Below, piece by piece: positions 9,667 to 19,537 of a DNA stretch of 64,000 nucleotides (position 1 is its first letter; every line of letters begins with the position of its first letter). Source of the stretch: Humibacillus sp. (GTDB lineage Bacteria > Actinomycetota > Actinomycetes > Actinomycetales > Dermatophilaceae); contig JAKDLG010000005.1 of the NCBI GenBank assembly GCA_030452985.1, positions 1 to 64,000 on the forward strand, given 5' to 3'. A model generated the notes under the pieces. The model saw nothing but the letters and a program-made list of their open reading frames with translations, was not told where the DNA came from and searched no databases. The translations under genes were made by a program, and so were the position numbers.

Positions 9667-10665
9667 TCAGCTGATGCCGTGAGGCCCCGGCCGGTCCGGG
9701 CCGCCCGGGTTGCTCTGATCACCGTCATCATCGTCGGTGACGTCCTTGAGAAAGGCCTCGAACTCGGCGCCGATCTCGTCGGCCGTCGGCAGCTCGGAGA
9801 GGTCGGTCGCGAGCAGGTTGCGCTGTTTGCGGCCCTCGAGGAAGGTGTCGTACTGCTGCTCGAGCGCGCGGACGACGGCGGTGATCTCGTCGCTCTCAGC
9901 CATCTGACGGGCGATCTCGGCCCGGTTGAGATCCGCGGTCGCCGCCAGCGCGGTGAGGTCGAGGGCGAGGCCGGTGGTCGCCTTGATGCGTTCGAGGCCG
10001 AGCACGGCGGCATCCGCGAACTCGGTCTGCCCGAGGTAGTGCGGCACGTGCACGGCGAACCCGAGAGCATCGTGACCCGACTCGCCGAGGCGCATCTCGA
10101 GCAACGACAAGAAGCTGCCGGGCACCTGCACGGTGCCGAAGGCGGCGTCGTTCTCGGTGATGAGGCGCGGCGCGGTGCCGTGCGAGGTGACGCCGAGCGG
10201 GCGGGTGTGCGGCACGGCCATCGGGATGCCGTGCACGCTCAGCGTGAGGTCGACCCCCAGCGTCTTGACGAGCATCGTGGTCGCCTCGACCATGCGGGCC
10301 CACTGGTAGTCGGGCTCGGGGCCGACGAGCAGCAGGAACGGCACGCCCTCCTGGTCGACCAGCCGGTGCAGCAGCAGGCTCGGGTCGTCGTAGCTGCTCC
10401 AGTGGTCGCGGTCGAAGACCATGACCGGGCGGCGACCGCGGTAGTCGAGCAGCTGATCGACGTCGAAGGAGGCCAGCACCCGTGACTCGTGCGTCGCGAG
10501 CAGGTGGTCAGAGATCAGGGTCTGGGTGTTGCCGGCGTCGATGAAACCGCCCAGGGCAACGATGAGAACCGACGCCTGCTGATCACGAAGGCCCGCGGGC
10601 GTCGCGTCGGTCGGTTCAGCCGGCGTGTCGTTCTCGAACCGGAAGAGTTCGCTGGGGTCCTGCAC
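9667..10665 (-). CDS. PAC2 family protein
   Basis: VQDPSELFRFENDTPAEP...SVLIVALGGFIDAGNTQTLISDHLL...SVHGIPMAVPHTRPLGVTSHGT; start set to internal GTG at 10665. Confidence 0.82.
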   Translation of the reverse strand: MQDPSELFRFENDTPAEPTDATPAGLRDQQASVLIVALGGFIDAGNTQTLISDHLLATHESRVLASFDVDQLLDYRGRRPVMVFDRDHWSSYDDPSLLLHRLVDQEGVPFLLLVGPEPDYQWARMVEATTMLVKTLGVDLTLSVHGIPMAVPHTRPLGVTSHGTAPRLITENDAAFGTVQVPGSFLSLLEMRLGESGHDALGFAVHVPHYLGQTEFADAAVLGLERIKATTGLALDLTALAATADLNRAEIARQMAESDEITAVVRALEQQYDTFLEGRKQRNLLATDLSELPTADEIGAEFEAFLKDVTDDDDGDQSNPGGPDRPGPHGIS

Positions 10666-11012
10666 GGGGGTGGCCTTTCGTCTCGCATGTGCTCGGGGAG
10701 GGGTCGCTGAAGGGTCCAACGACCGGTCCGAGACCATCATTCCCTTTGCACGGGCAGCGACGAGGCGAAAGGACCGAGACATCACCTCACCGACCGGCCC
10801 GTCAAGGAGGGAGGGTATCGGGCTCACGGTGGCGCGCTAGCCCTGGATGACGTCCGAGTCCCTGCTCCCGCCGTCATGATCGGAAGGCCGTCGAGCGGGT
10901 GTCGAGCGGGTTTTCGCAGTGGAACCCACCGGTCGAACCATCGTTCCTCACCAGGCCGCCCGCGATGTCTCGCGCTGCTCGCAAGACGGGCCGGGTGTGT
11001 TAACTTCCCGGC

Positions 11013-11030
11013 ATGCGTTTTTCAGCCTGA
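11013..11030 (+). CDS. Putative leaderless uORF leader peptide MRFSA*
   Basis: ATGCGTTTTTCAGCCTGA; TAACTT (TANNNT -10) lies exactly 6 nt upstream. Confidence 0.45.
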   Translation: MRFSA

Positions 11031-11035
11031 GCAGC

Positions 11036-11187
11036 GTGCACCCCGGAGAGTCGGTCCACACGGCTAACCGTCCGTGAGGAGTTGGGTGCACCGTCACGAA
11101 TCACGGTCGATCCCGCTGGATCAACCGCGGCTTCGCCACCCCGTAGGCAGCCGCTTCCCGTGACCCTCTCGTGCCGAACCCGGCACG
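11036..11187 (+). promoter_or_regulatory. Candidate attenuator leader (alternative hairpins) upstream of MFS gene
   Basis: GTGCACCC/GGGTGCAC, ACCGT/ACGGT, GGTCGATCC/GGATCAACC and CGTGCCG/CGGCACG arms, with successive arms overlapping. Confidence 0.45.
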
Positions 11188-11205
11188 CTGCTCAAGGAAT
11201 CGCCC

Positions 11206-12453
11206 ATGTCTCTCATCGGCCGTCGGCCCATCCGTCCCGCCGCCGCCTACTGCTGGTTCGAGGGCAGCTGGTCGCTGTTTCACTCCCTCGCCTTCACCCT
11301 CGCTCTGCTTTACCAGGTTCAGGTCGCGGGGCTGACCCCGCTGCAGCTGATCCTCGTCGGCACCGTGATGGAAGCGACCTGCTTCCTGTTCGAGATCCCC
11401 ACCGGAATCGTTGCCGACCTCTACTCCAGACGACTGTCCGCGCTGATCGGCGCGTTTGTCGTTGGCCTGGGCATCCTCATCCAGGGGATCTGGCCATCCT
11501 TCTGGCCGATCGTCCTCGCGCAAATCGTGTGGGGCATCGGGTTCACCTTCATCTCGGGCGCGGTCGACGCGTGGATCACCGACGAGGTCGGCGTCGACGC
11601 CGTCCAGCCCCTCTTCACCCGGTTCCAGCAGCAGCACCTCGCCCTGACCGTCGTCGGCACGATCCTCGCCGGCGCGTTCGGGCAGGTGAACCTGCAGCTG
11701 CCCATCATCGCCGCCGGCGTCGGCTACCTGCTTCTCGGTGCCGCCATGACCGTGGTGATGCCCGAGACAGGCTTCCACCCTGCGCCCAGAGAACAGCGCG
11801 AGACGTGGTCGCACCTGAAACACACCTTCCTGACCGGGGTCGGCGCCGCCCACCGACCAGGAGTGGTGCGGTCCTTCCTCGTCATCGCCCTCCTGACCGG
11901 GATCTCGTCCGAGGTCTTCGACCGCCTCTGGACGGCGAGGGTCCTGGAAGCCTTCACCCTGCCCACGGTCTGGGGTACCGACGACCCGGCAGTCTGGTTC
12001 ACCGCCTTCGCCCTGATCGGATCGGTTGTCGCCCTCGTCGCCAGCCTGCTGGCGAACCGGCTTGCACCGGCGCGAATCAACGCCCTTCATCCCAGCGGGC
12101 TGCTGGCCGCCCTGCTGCTCGTTCAGGTAGCGGGAATCATCGCGTTCGCGCTGTCGGGGTCACTGTGGCCAGCGCTCATCGCGATGTGGGTCAGGGACTC
12201 CGCGAGGGCCATCGCGTACCCGGTCCAAAGTGCGTGGTTGAACCGCAACGTCGAGTCACACACCAGGGCCACGACGCTGTCGCTGACCAGTCAGGCCGAC
12301 GCCATCGGACAGGTAGTGGGCGGGCCGCCCTTGGGCCTGCTCGCGACCCGCACCTCGATCCCCGTCGCGCTGCTGGTGTCTGCCGGCCTGCTGGCACCAG
12401 CAGCCGTCGTCTACGCCCGTCTACGACCACGACGGCGAGCTAGGAACGGCTGA
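11206..12453 (+). CDS. MFS transporter (putative drug efflux)
   Basis: 415 aa, about 12 hydrophobic segments; EIPTGIVADLYSRRLSALIGAF MFS motif A-like; AAGGAA Shine-Dalgarno. Confidence 0.85.
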   Translation: MSLIGRRPIRPAAAYCWFEGSWSLFHSLAFTLALLYQVQVAGLTPLQLILVGTVMEATCFLFEIPTGIVADLYSRRLSALIGAFVVGLGILIQGIWPSFWPIVLAQIVWGIGFTFISGAVDAWITDEVGVDAVQPLFTRFQQQHLALTVVGTILAGAFGQVNLQLPIIAAGVGYLLLGAAMTVVMPETGFHPAPREQRETWSHLKHTFLTGVGAAHRPGVVRSFLVIALLTGISSEVFDRLWTARVLEAFTLPTVWGTDDPAVWFTAFALIGSVVALVASLLANRLAPARINALHPSGLLAALLLVQVAGIIAFALSGSLWPALIAMWVRDSARAIAYPVQSAWLNRNVESHTRATTLSLTSQADAIGQVVGGPPLGLLATRTSIPVALLVSAGLLAPAAVVYARLRPRRRARNG

Positions 12454-12505
12454 CGGTGAAGTGGTGGGCCGCCGCCGCCTGCAACCACCTGCGGAAGGCA
12501 GCGCT

Positions 12506-15500
12506 TCAGGGGGCCAGTCGGGCGATGGCCTTGACGACGCGCTGAGGCGAGACCGTGTAGGCCGTGCCGAGGGTCTGGGCGAACAGCGACACGCGCAGCT
12601 CCTCGATCATCCAGCCGACCTCGACCACCTCCGCGGCGGCGCGCTGGGTCGGACGCAGCCCGTCGAGCAGGTCGGCGTAGCGCCCCTCGACGGCGTCGAC
12701 CTGCGCGAGTGACGCGGCGTCCTTGGCCAGGTTGGCCGGCGCCTTGTCGAGACGGTGCGCGATGCCCTTGAGGTATCGGCCCAGGTCGGGCAACCGGGCG
12801 ATCCCGGCGTCGGCGACGAACCCCGGTCGCACCAGCCCACCGAGCTGGGCCCGCACGTCGGCCAGCATCGGCCGCAGGGCCGGGTTCCGCGACTCCTCAA
12901 GGGCGTTCAGCTGGGTCGTCAGAGCCAGGTGGCGCGCCAGGATCGGCTCGACGAGGCCGATGACCTGTACGACCTTGGCGGTCGTGTGGGTTCGCACGGC
13001 AGACAGGGCCCACTCGAAGTCGTCTCGGCTGCGCACCGGGTGCCTGGTGCCGTCGGCCGCTTCCGCGGGCCTCGGCGCCTCGGTGCGCTCGGCCGAGATG
13101 GCGTCGACGGCAGCGGCCAGGCAGTCGTCGAGCAGCGCCGGGACGCTGCCGTGCGGGTTGTGCCCGAGCGCGAGCTTCTGGGTGTTCGTCAGACGCGAGA
13201 GGATCTGCTTCCAGGGCGGGCTGATGCCGAGCAGCAGCAGCCGGCGCACCCCCAGCCGGTGCTCGGCGTCGGCCTCTGACCGGGTCGGGAGCACGCGCAG
13301 GTCAACCGCTCGACCGGTGTCGACGAGCGCCGGGTAGCCGCGCACCCCGGTCGCGCTCTCGAAGTTCTCCGGGATGGTGTCGATCGACCAGGTGGTCAGG
13401 CCGGTGCGTTCGATGCCCGAGCTGGCCACCCGAACCTGGCGGCGCAGCTGCGGGGTCGCCACGTCACGCACGGCCTCGAGGTCCTTGCCGGTGGCGAGGG
13501 GCCGGCCGGAGGCGTCGTCGACGCTGAAGGTGACGCGCAGGTGGTCGGGCACCCGGGACCAGTCGAAGAGCTCGGGCGAGACGGGAACACCGGCCTGCCG
13601 CCGCAGGGCGATCGCGAGCGCTTGCACGAGAGTGCCGTCGGCCGGGTCGAGCAGCGGCAGCACCCGTCGGGCGAAGTCGGGGGCTGGCACGAAGTCGCGG
13701 CGAACACCTTTGGGCAGTGAGCGGATCAGGGCGGTGACGAGCTCGTCGCGAAAGCCCGGCACCTGCCAGTCAAAACCGTCGGGCGAGATCTGGTTCAGCC
13801 GGTCGACGGGAATGTGCACGGTGGCCCCGTCGGCCGGTGACCCCGGCTCGAAGCGGTAGCTCACCGCCAGGTCGTTCTCACCCTGGTGCCACGTGGTCGG
13901 GTGCTCGTCGACGAGCCCCCCGGCCGTGTCGCGCAGCAGCATCTCCTCCGAGAAGGTCAACAGGTCGGGGGTCTGGCGACGAGCCTTTTTCCACCACGAG
14001 TCGAAGTGCCGCGCCGAGACGACCTCAGGTGGGATCCGCTGGTCGTAGAAGGAGACCAGCGTGAAGTCGTCGACGACGAGGTCGCGCCTCCGAGTGCGCG
14101 CCTCGAGCTCGCCGAGCCGCTCGACCAGGGCCGCGTTCTCCCGGAAGAAGGCATGCTCGGTGTGCCAGTCCCCCTCGACGAGCGCGTGCCGGATGAACAG
14201 GTCGCGGGCGAGCTCGGCATCGATCGACCCCAGGCCGACGACGCGGCCCACGACGAGCGGAACGCCGTAGAGAGTGACCCGTTCGGTGGCCACCGCCGAG
14301 CCGCGCCGGCCCGACCAGCGCGGCTCGGAGTACTGCCGCTTGACCAGGTGCGCCCCGAGGGTCTCGGCCCAGGTCGGGTCGATCCGGGCGTTCATCCGAG
14401 CCCAGAGACGCGTGGTCTCGACCAGCTCCTCCGCCATGACGAACTGTGGCTGCTTGCGAAAGAGCGCCGACCCGGGGTTGATGCCGAAGCGGGCCCCCCG
14501 GGCCCCGGCGTACTCGCGCTTCTGCTCGTCACGCACGCCGACATGCGACAGCAGCCCGGCGAGCAGAGACTGGTGAACGGCATCCGCGTCGACCGCGTCG
14601 TGATCGAGCCGCACGCTGGCGCGACCGACGTCGAGGCCGGCCTGTTTGGCCGCCTGCTTGACCTGCGTGTGGAGGTCCTGCCACTCGCGCACCCGGAGGT
14701 AGTGCAGGAACTCAGCCTTGCACAGGCGCCGGAAAGCGCTGGCGCTCAACGCTTTCTGCTGCTCCTTGAGATACGCCCAGAGGTTCAGCCAGCCGAGAAA
14801 GTCGCTCGTCTCGTCGGCGAACCGCTTGTGCGCGGCGTTCGCGAGCTCCTGCTTCTCCTGGGGCCGTTCGCGCGGGTCCTGGATCGAGAGCGCCGCCACG
14901 ATGACGAGAACCTCGCGCAGCACCCCCCTCTGGTCGGCCTCAATGACCATGCGCGCGTGACGCGGGTCGATGGGCAGCGTCGCGATGGTGCGCCCGTAAG
15001 GGGTGAGCGTGCGGCCCGGCCGGCGCCCGGCCCGGCCGCCAGAGCCCTCGTCGTCGTCGGGTGCGAACGCCTGGAGCTCTTCGAGCAGCCTGACGCCGTC
15101 GGTGATCTGGCGACTGTCGGGCGGGTCGACGAACGGGAAGGCGGCGATGTCACCCAGCCCGAGCGCGGTCATCTGGAGGATGACCGAGGCGAGGTTGGTA
15201 CGCAGGATCTCGGGGTCGGTGAAGGGCGGACGAGCGTCGAAGTCGTCTTCGGAGTAGAGCCGGATGGCGATGCCGTCGGCGAGCCGACCGCAGCGGCCCG
15301 AGCGCTGGCTGGCCGAGGCCTGGCTGATCGGCTCGATCGGCAGCCGCTGCACCTTCGTGCGCTGGCTGTAGCGCGAGATGCGCGCCGTACCGGTATCGAC
15401 GACATAGCGGATGCCGGGCACGGTCAGCGAGGTCTCGGCAACGTTGGTGGCCAACACGATTCGTCGCCCGGTGTGCGACGAGAACACCCGGTGCTGCTCC

Positions 15501-16723
15501 GCGGCCGAGAGCCTGCCGTAGAGCGGCACGACCTCGGTGACGGGCAGGCTCATCCCGTTGAGGGCGTCGGCGGCGTCACGAATCTCGCGTTCACCGGAGA
15601 AGAACACGAGGATGTCGCTGCTGGAACCTGAGTGCTTCTCGGTCCAGAGCTCGAGCACGGCGTCGCAGACGCCGGTGACCAGGTCGCGCTCCTCGGCCTC
15701 GGGCCGGTCGGGGTCGACGAGCGGCCGGTAGCGCACCTCGACGGGATACGTGCGACCCGACACCTCGATGATCGGGGCGGGGGTGCCGTCGGAGGCGGCG
15801 AAGTGCTCGGCGAAGCGCTGTGGGTCGATGGTGGCCGAGGTGATGATCACCTTGAGGTCGGGCCGGCGCGGCAGCAGCGTCTTGAGGTAGCCGAGGATGA
15901 AGTCGATGTTGAGGCTGCGCTCGTGGGCCTCGTCGATGATGATCGTGTCGTAGCGGCGCAGGTCGCGGTCGCGCTGCATCTCGGCGAGCAGGATGCCGTC
16001 GGTCATGACCTTGACGAGGGTGTCGCGGCTGCTCTGGTCGGTGAAGCGAACCTGGTAGCCCACAGCGGTGCCGAGGTCGACCCCGAGCTCGTCGCTCAGG
16101 CGCTCGGCCACCGCGCGGGCAGCTATTCGTCGCGGTTGCGTGTGGCCGATGACCCCGTCGAGACCGCGGCCGAGCTCGAGGCAGATCTTCGGGATCTGCG
16201 TCGTCTTGCCCGATCCGGTCTCGCCCGCGATGACGACGACCTGGTGGTCGCGGATGGCCGCAGCGATGTCGTCGCGGCGCTCGACGACCGGCAGGTCATC
16301 GGGGTAGCTGATGGGTGGGAGGCTGGCCGCTCGTGTCGCTCGCCTGGCTTCACGCTGCTCCGGGCTGAGCGGCGCACGGCCCGGCCGACGCCCGCCCTGA
16401 CGACGGCCGCGCTGCCCGCGCTCTGCGGGTCGACGACCATCCGACGCAGGTGGGGTGGCTGCCTGTCCGTCCGGCGTCCGCTCGCCCGGTCCCTGACTCC
16501 TGAGTGACTGGCTGGTCGATGACGGCTCGGGTGCCCGCCCCTCAGCATCCTGGCGTGGTCCGCGGCGTCGACGTCCATGCCGTCTGCTGCCTTGTCTGCT
16601 GGCCTGCCTCGCGACCTCGTCGACGGCCCGGGCCCCGTTGCCCCGCCGCCGCCCGGTGTCGTCTCCCCCGCCCGGACCCTCGACAGCCTCACGCCGGGTC
16701 GCAGGAGTCGGGTCGTCGGGCAT
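12506..16723 (-). CDS. hrpA: ATP-dependent RNA helicase HrpA (DEAH)
   Basis: 1405 aa; VVIAGETGSGKTTQIPKICLE, IIIDEAHERSLNIDFILGYLK, ITSATIDPQRF, QRSGRCGRL, long C-terminal HrpA region. Exact start uncertain. Confidence 0.92.
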   Translation of the reverse strand: MPDDPTPATRREAVEGPGGGDDTGRRRGNGARAVDEVARQASRQGSRRHGRRRRGPRQDAEGRAPEPSSTSQSLRSQGPGERTPDGQAATPPASDGRRPAERGQRGRRQGGRRPGRAPLSPEQREARRATRAASLPPISYPDDLPVVERRDDIAAAIRDHQVVVIAGETGSGKTTQIPKICLELGRGLDGVIGHTQPRRIAARAVAERLSDELGVDLGTAVGYQVRFTDQSSRDTLVKVMTDGILLAEMQRDRDLRRYDTIIIDEAHERSLNIDFILGYLKTLLPRRPDLKVIITSATIDPQRFAEHFAASDGTPAPIIEVSGRTYPVEVRYRPLVDPDRPEAEERDLVTGVCDAVLELWTEKHSGSSSDILVFFSGEREIRDAADALNGMSLPVTEVVPLYGRLSAAEQHRVFSSHTGRRIVLATNVAETSLTVPGIRYVVDTGTARISRYSQRTKVQRLPIEPISQASASQRSGRCGRLADGIAIRLYSEDDFDARPPFTDPEILRTNLASVILQMTALGLGDIAAFPFVDPPDSRQITDGVRLLEELQAFAPDDDEGSGGRAGRRPGRTLTPYGRTIATLPIDPRHARMVIEADQRGVLREVLVIVAALSIQDPRERPQEKQELANAAHKRFADETSDFLGWLNLWAYLKEQQKALSASAFRRLCKAEFLHYLRVREWQDLHTQVKQAAKQAGLDVGRASVRLDHDAVDADAVHQSLLAGLLSHVGVRDEQKREYAGARGARFGINPGSALFRKQPQFVMAEELVETTRLWARMNARIDPTWAETLGAHLVKRQYSEPRWSGRRGSAVATERVTLYGVPLVVGRVVGLGSIDAELARDLFIRHALVEGDWHTEHAFFRENAALVERLGELEARTRRRDLVVDDFTLVSFYDQRIPPEVVSARHFDSWWKKARRQTPDLLTFSEEMLLRDTAGGLVDEHPTTWHQGENDLAVSYRFEPGSPADGATVHIPVDRLNQISPDGFDWQVPGFRDELVTALIRSLPKGVRRDFVPAPDFARRVLPLLDPADGTLVQALAIALRRQAGVPVSPELFDWSRVPDHLRVTFSVDDASGRPLATGKDLEAVRDVATPQLRRQVRVASSGIERTGLTTWSIDTIPENFESATGVRGYPALVDTGRAVDLRVLPTRSEADAEHRLGVRRLLLLGISPPWKQILSRLTNTQKLALGHNPHGSVPALLDDCLAAAVDAISAERTEAPRPAEAADGTRHPVRSRDDFEWALSAVRTHTTAKVVQVIGLVEPILARHLALTTQLNALEESRNPALRPMLADVRAQLGGLVRPGFVADAGIARLPDLGRYLKGIAHRLDKAPANLAKDAASLAQVDAVEGRYADLLDGLRPTQRAAAEVVEVGWMIEELRVSLFAQTLGTAYTVSPQRVVKAIARLAP

Positions 16724-16855
16724 GGTCGTCAGGATAGGTCGATTGGCGGTTCGAACCGAACCCGATATCGCTCGCCCCGCAACCGGGGAGGGCCGAGCAT
16801 CGTCGCATCGGTTGGAGACGTAACGTGGTCTTCATCAGAATGCAGAGGAGGCGCG

Positions 16856-17638
16856 GTGCCGTACCCATCAGAGGGCGCCGACGAGTGGCCTGACCCGCTC
16901 CATGACGAGCACGTTGCCTTCCCTGACGCCCTGGCGCCGCACCCTGCCGGTCCGCCGCTGCCGGACTCGGCCTGGGCTCCCGCCGCACGAACGTCACCGG
17001 TCGGCGCCCCGCCCTCGGGCCCGGCGCCGACGGCTGAACCAGCATCGCCCGCCCCTTCCTGGGCCCCGGGTCGCCGCGCACCGACTCCGAATCGGCGCCG
17101 CCGCGTGCTGCGCACCCTCGTCGTGGTCTGGATCGGCTTCGCCGTGTTCGGCAACCACGACTACCACTCGAGCGACTCAAGCAGCGGCACGAGCGTCGAG
17201 ATGGGTGGGGGGATGGGCAGCGGGCTCGGCGCGCCCGCCGACGGTCACGACCCGTCTGTCGTGCTGCCGGTGAATACCGGCGTCGAGCCGCTACCGGCCG
17301 AAGTGCAGCAGTTCCGCGTCGAGGTGGCAAGCCCGAAGGGAGAGGTGACAGTGGCTCAGAGCACGAGGCGGGCTTCGGCCAAGCAAGTGGCGACCGGTTC
17401 CTGGACCGGCGACGTCACCCCGAGCGCCGGCTACCCAGCTCCCCAAGGTCCTGTTGGTCAACAGTCGAGCGAGGGTCCCGTGAACCCGAAGGTGAGCGGA
17501 ATCGTCACGGCGACCGCCGCCGACGCCACCAGCATCGTGCAGTGCCGCGTCTACGCCGACGACGAACTCGTGCTGATAGCGACCGGGCCCGGAACCGTGA
17601 CCTGTCGCGTCCCCGCTGTCGACGGCGCGACCGGGTGA
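16856..17638 (+). CDS. Pro-rich single-TM protein with MmpS-like C-terminal domain (paralogue 1)
   Basis: GTG start at 16856 after GAGGAG; DPLHDEHVAFPD N-terminal motif, TM LRTLVVVWIGFAVFG, C-terminal ...IVQCRVYADDELVLIATGPGTVTCRVPAV. Confidence 0.65.
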   Translation: MPYPSEGADEWPDPLHDEHVAFPDALAPHPAGPPLPDSAWAPAARTSPVGAPPSGPAPTAEPASPAPSWAPGRRAPTPNRRRRVLRTLVVVWIGFAVFGNHDYHSSDSSSGTSVEMGGGMGSGLGAPADGHDPSVVLPVNTGVEPLPAEVQQFRVEVASPKGEVTVAQSTRRASAKQVATGSWTGDVTPSAGYPAPQGPVGQQSSEGPVNPKVSGIVTATAADATSIVQCRVYADDELVLIATGPGTVTCRVPAVDGATG

Positions 17639-17751
17639 TGAGCCCGGGCGAGGCCGACGGAGTGGAACCAGAGCCCGGACCGGCGCATCGGAGGGCCACT
17701 CCCGCTCGCTAGATTGAGGGCGAGCAGCCACGAACAGGGGACTTCAGCGCC

Positions 17752-18570
17752 GTGTCAGAGATTCCGCCGTACCGACCAGATCCACTCGAGCCGGGCTACA
17801 GTCCAGCGCGAGAAGGCAGGCCCGACGCCCAGCACGACCACCACGTCAGCTTTCCCGACGATCGCGGGTCGGCCCAGCCAGCGCCGGCCACCCCGTCGGG
17901 TTCGCCCGCACCCTCGGCAATCGGCCCGGGCACGTTCAGCCCACCAGCGGGCCCGCCGGCGCGGTCCGACCCGGCACAACCGGGGGTCCGCAAACGACCG
18001 TCTTCGCGGTCGGCCCCCTCGAGCTCCAGCAAGCCTGGCCCGTCACCCCAGCCGGCGTCGACCGGCCGACGCCGGTCGCGTCAGCGCCGGGGGATGGTCA
18101 TCGCGGTCATCGCGGTGGTCATGGCACTCGTGGCCGTCGGCCTGGCCGTCGGCGTGCTCCTCGCCGGCGGCAGTGACCGTGGCGACGAACCATCACCGAA
18201 GGCCGACCGCCCGACGACGGTGCCGAACTCGCCGCTGACCGCTGACCCGACCCCCGTTCCACGACTCACCCCCGACGTGCGTTCGGTGCGGTTCGAGGTG
18301 CAGGGCACCGGTCGTGCCGACATCCGGCTCTACCGCGACGGGGCTTCCGAGCGGATCAAGGACGTCACGCTCCCCTACGCCGTCTCGGTACCCGTCGGTG
18401 AGGATCGCTCGCCGTACCTGACGATCAGCGCCACCGACTACGAGCGCACCGACTCGATGAGATGCATCGCGACGGCCGGCGAGGAAGTCGTCTCGGTCAA
18501 TGTCGGTACCCGCCGGGTCGAGTGCACAGTGACCTCCTCGTCCCTGCCGACCAGCGACGTCGAGCCGTGA
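17752..18570 (+). CDS. Pro-rich single-TM protein with MmpS-like C-terminal domain (paralogue 2)
   Basis: DAQHDHHVSFPDDRG motif, TM MVIAVIAVVMALVAVGLAVGVLLAGG, C-terminal VRFEVQGTGRADIRLYRDGASERIKDVTLPYAVSVPVGE. Confidence 0.7.
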   Translation: MSEIPPYRPDPLEPGYSPAREGRPDAQHDHHVSFPDDRGSAQPAPATPSGSPAPSAIGPGTFSPPAGPPARSDPAQPGVRKRPSSRSAPSSSSKPGPSPQPASTGRRRSRQRRGMVIAVIAVVMALVAVGLAVGVLLAGGSDRGDEPSPKADRPTTVPNSPLTADPTPVPRLTPDVRSVRFEVQGTGRADIRLYRDGASERIKDVTLPYAVSVPVGEDRSPYLTISATDYERTDSMRCIATAGEEVVSVNVGTRRVECTVTSSSLPTSDVEP

Positions 18571-19529
18571 CCGTTCCGCCCACCGTCCCACCCATCGGGC
18601 CTGACGAGCCCCGCGACCTCCCCACCCCTGCTGCCCCGGGTGATCTGCCCTCGACAACGGCAACCGGCGGCGGGTTCGACCCGATGAAGCACCTCAGCAG
18701 CCAGCCCGGTGGGGACGGGTCCAGCTGGGTGCCCGAGCGGGCGGCGACCCCGCCGGAGCAGCCCGGCCCGCACGACGTTCCCCCCACCGCTGGCGGCGCG
18801 TTCATCCAGCCGCCCGGCTCGACGCCCGGCCGAAGCATCAAACCGTGGCAGGTCGTGGGCGGGCTGGCCCTCGTCTTCGTTCCCCTGCTCGTGTGGTTCG
18901 CGTCCAGTCTCAGCGACCCGGCCCCCGGCCCCGTCAGCGAGCCGCGCGTCGCAGTCTCCGTCTCGCCGTCGCAGCCCACCAGTGCGACTGCCCCGCCCGT
19001 CACGTCCTCCGCCTCGAGCAGCCCGACGGCCGACCCGCTGCCCCCCGTGGTAACGCCGAACGCGCCCCGCGACTTTCCGAGCCTGCCCACGGCCCTGACG
19101 GCATCCACCCTACCCACCGGGCGCGGCGCCACCTCGACGAGCAGGCCGGTGCTCACTGCTCCCCCGTCGTTGCTCCCGGCACCCACGGTGTCGATCACGG
19201 CGATCCCGCCGGGCGCCAAGACGATTCGCTTCGAGGCCCAGGCGGCCGGTGACGAGAAGGTCGAGGTGTCGCTCTCCGACGCTACGCACCAGCGGTTCGA
19301 CTACCCGCTCCAGAAGGCGCCGTTGGCGTTCGAGGTGCCCGTGGGGCCGACGCCGAGCAGCAGTGACTACTTCAGCCTGCGGGTGCGTACCCCCTACGAC
19401 TCGAGCGCCACCCGACGGCCCGACGTCGCCTGCCGCATCCTCGTCGACGGGGTGGTCGTCACCTCACAGCAGGGGCAGGGCTACGTCACCTGCTACATCA
19501 GCCCGTACTACGACGTGCGCCGCACCTGA
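18567..19529 (+). CDS. Pro-rich single-TM protein with MmpS-like C-terminal domain (paralogue 3)
   Basis: GTGA start/stop overlap with upstream gene; TM VVGGLALVFVPLLVWFASSL; IRFEAQAAGDEKVEVSLSDATHQRFDYPLQKAPLAFEVPVG...CRILVDGVVVTSQQGQGYVTCYI. Confidence 0.7.
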   Translation: MTVPPTVPPIGPDEPRDLPTPAAPGDLPSTTATGGGFDPMKHLSSQPGGDGSSWVPERAATPPEQPGPHDVPPTAGGAFIQPPGSTPGRSIKPWQVVGGLALVFVPLLVWFASSLSDPAPGPVSEPRVAVSVSPSQPTSATAPPVTSSASSSPTADPLPPVVTPNAPRDFPSLPTALTASTLPTGRGATSTSRPVLTAPPSLLPAPTVSITAIPPGAKTIRFEAQAAGDEKVEVSLSDATHQRFDYPLQKAPLAFEVPVGPTPSSSDYFSLRVRTPYDSSATRRPDVACRILVDGVVVTSQQGQGYVTCYISPYYDVRRT

Positions 19530-19537
19530 CCGCCTGT

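Noticed and set aside
11082-12443. 453-aa + strand ORF and 329-aa - strand ORF over the MFS gene
   Set aside because: Arg/Pro/His-rich out-of-frame shadows; the MFS frame has coherent TM helices and an RBS.
13886-15631. 581-aa + strand ORF opposite hrpA
   Set aside because: Antisense shadow of a conserved helicase; no own motifs.
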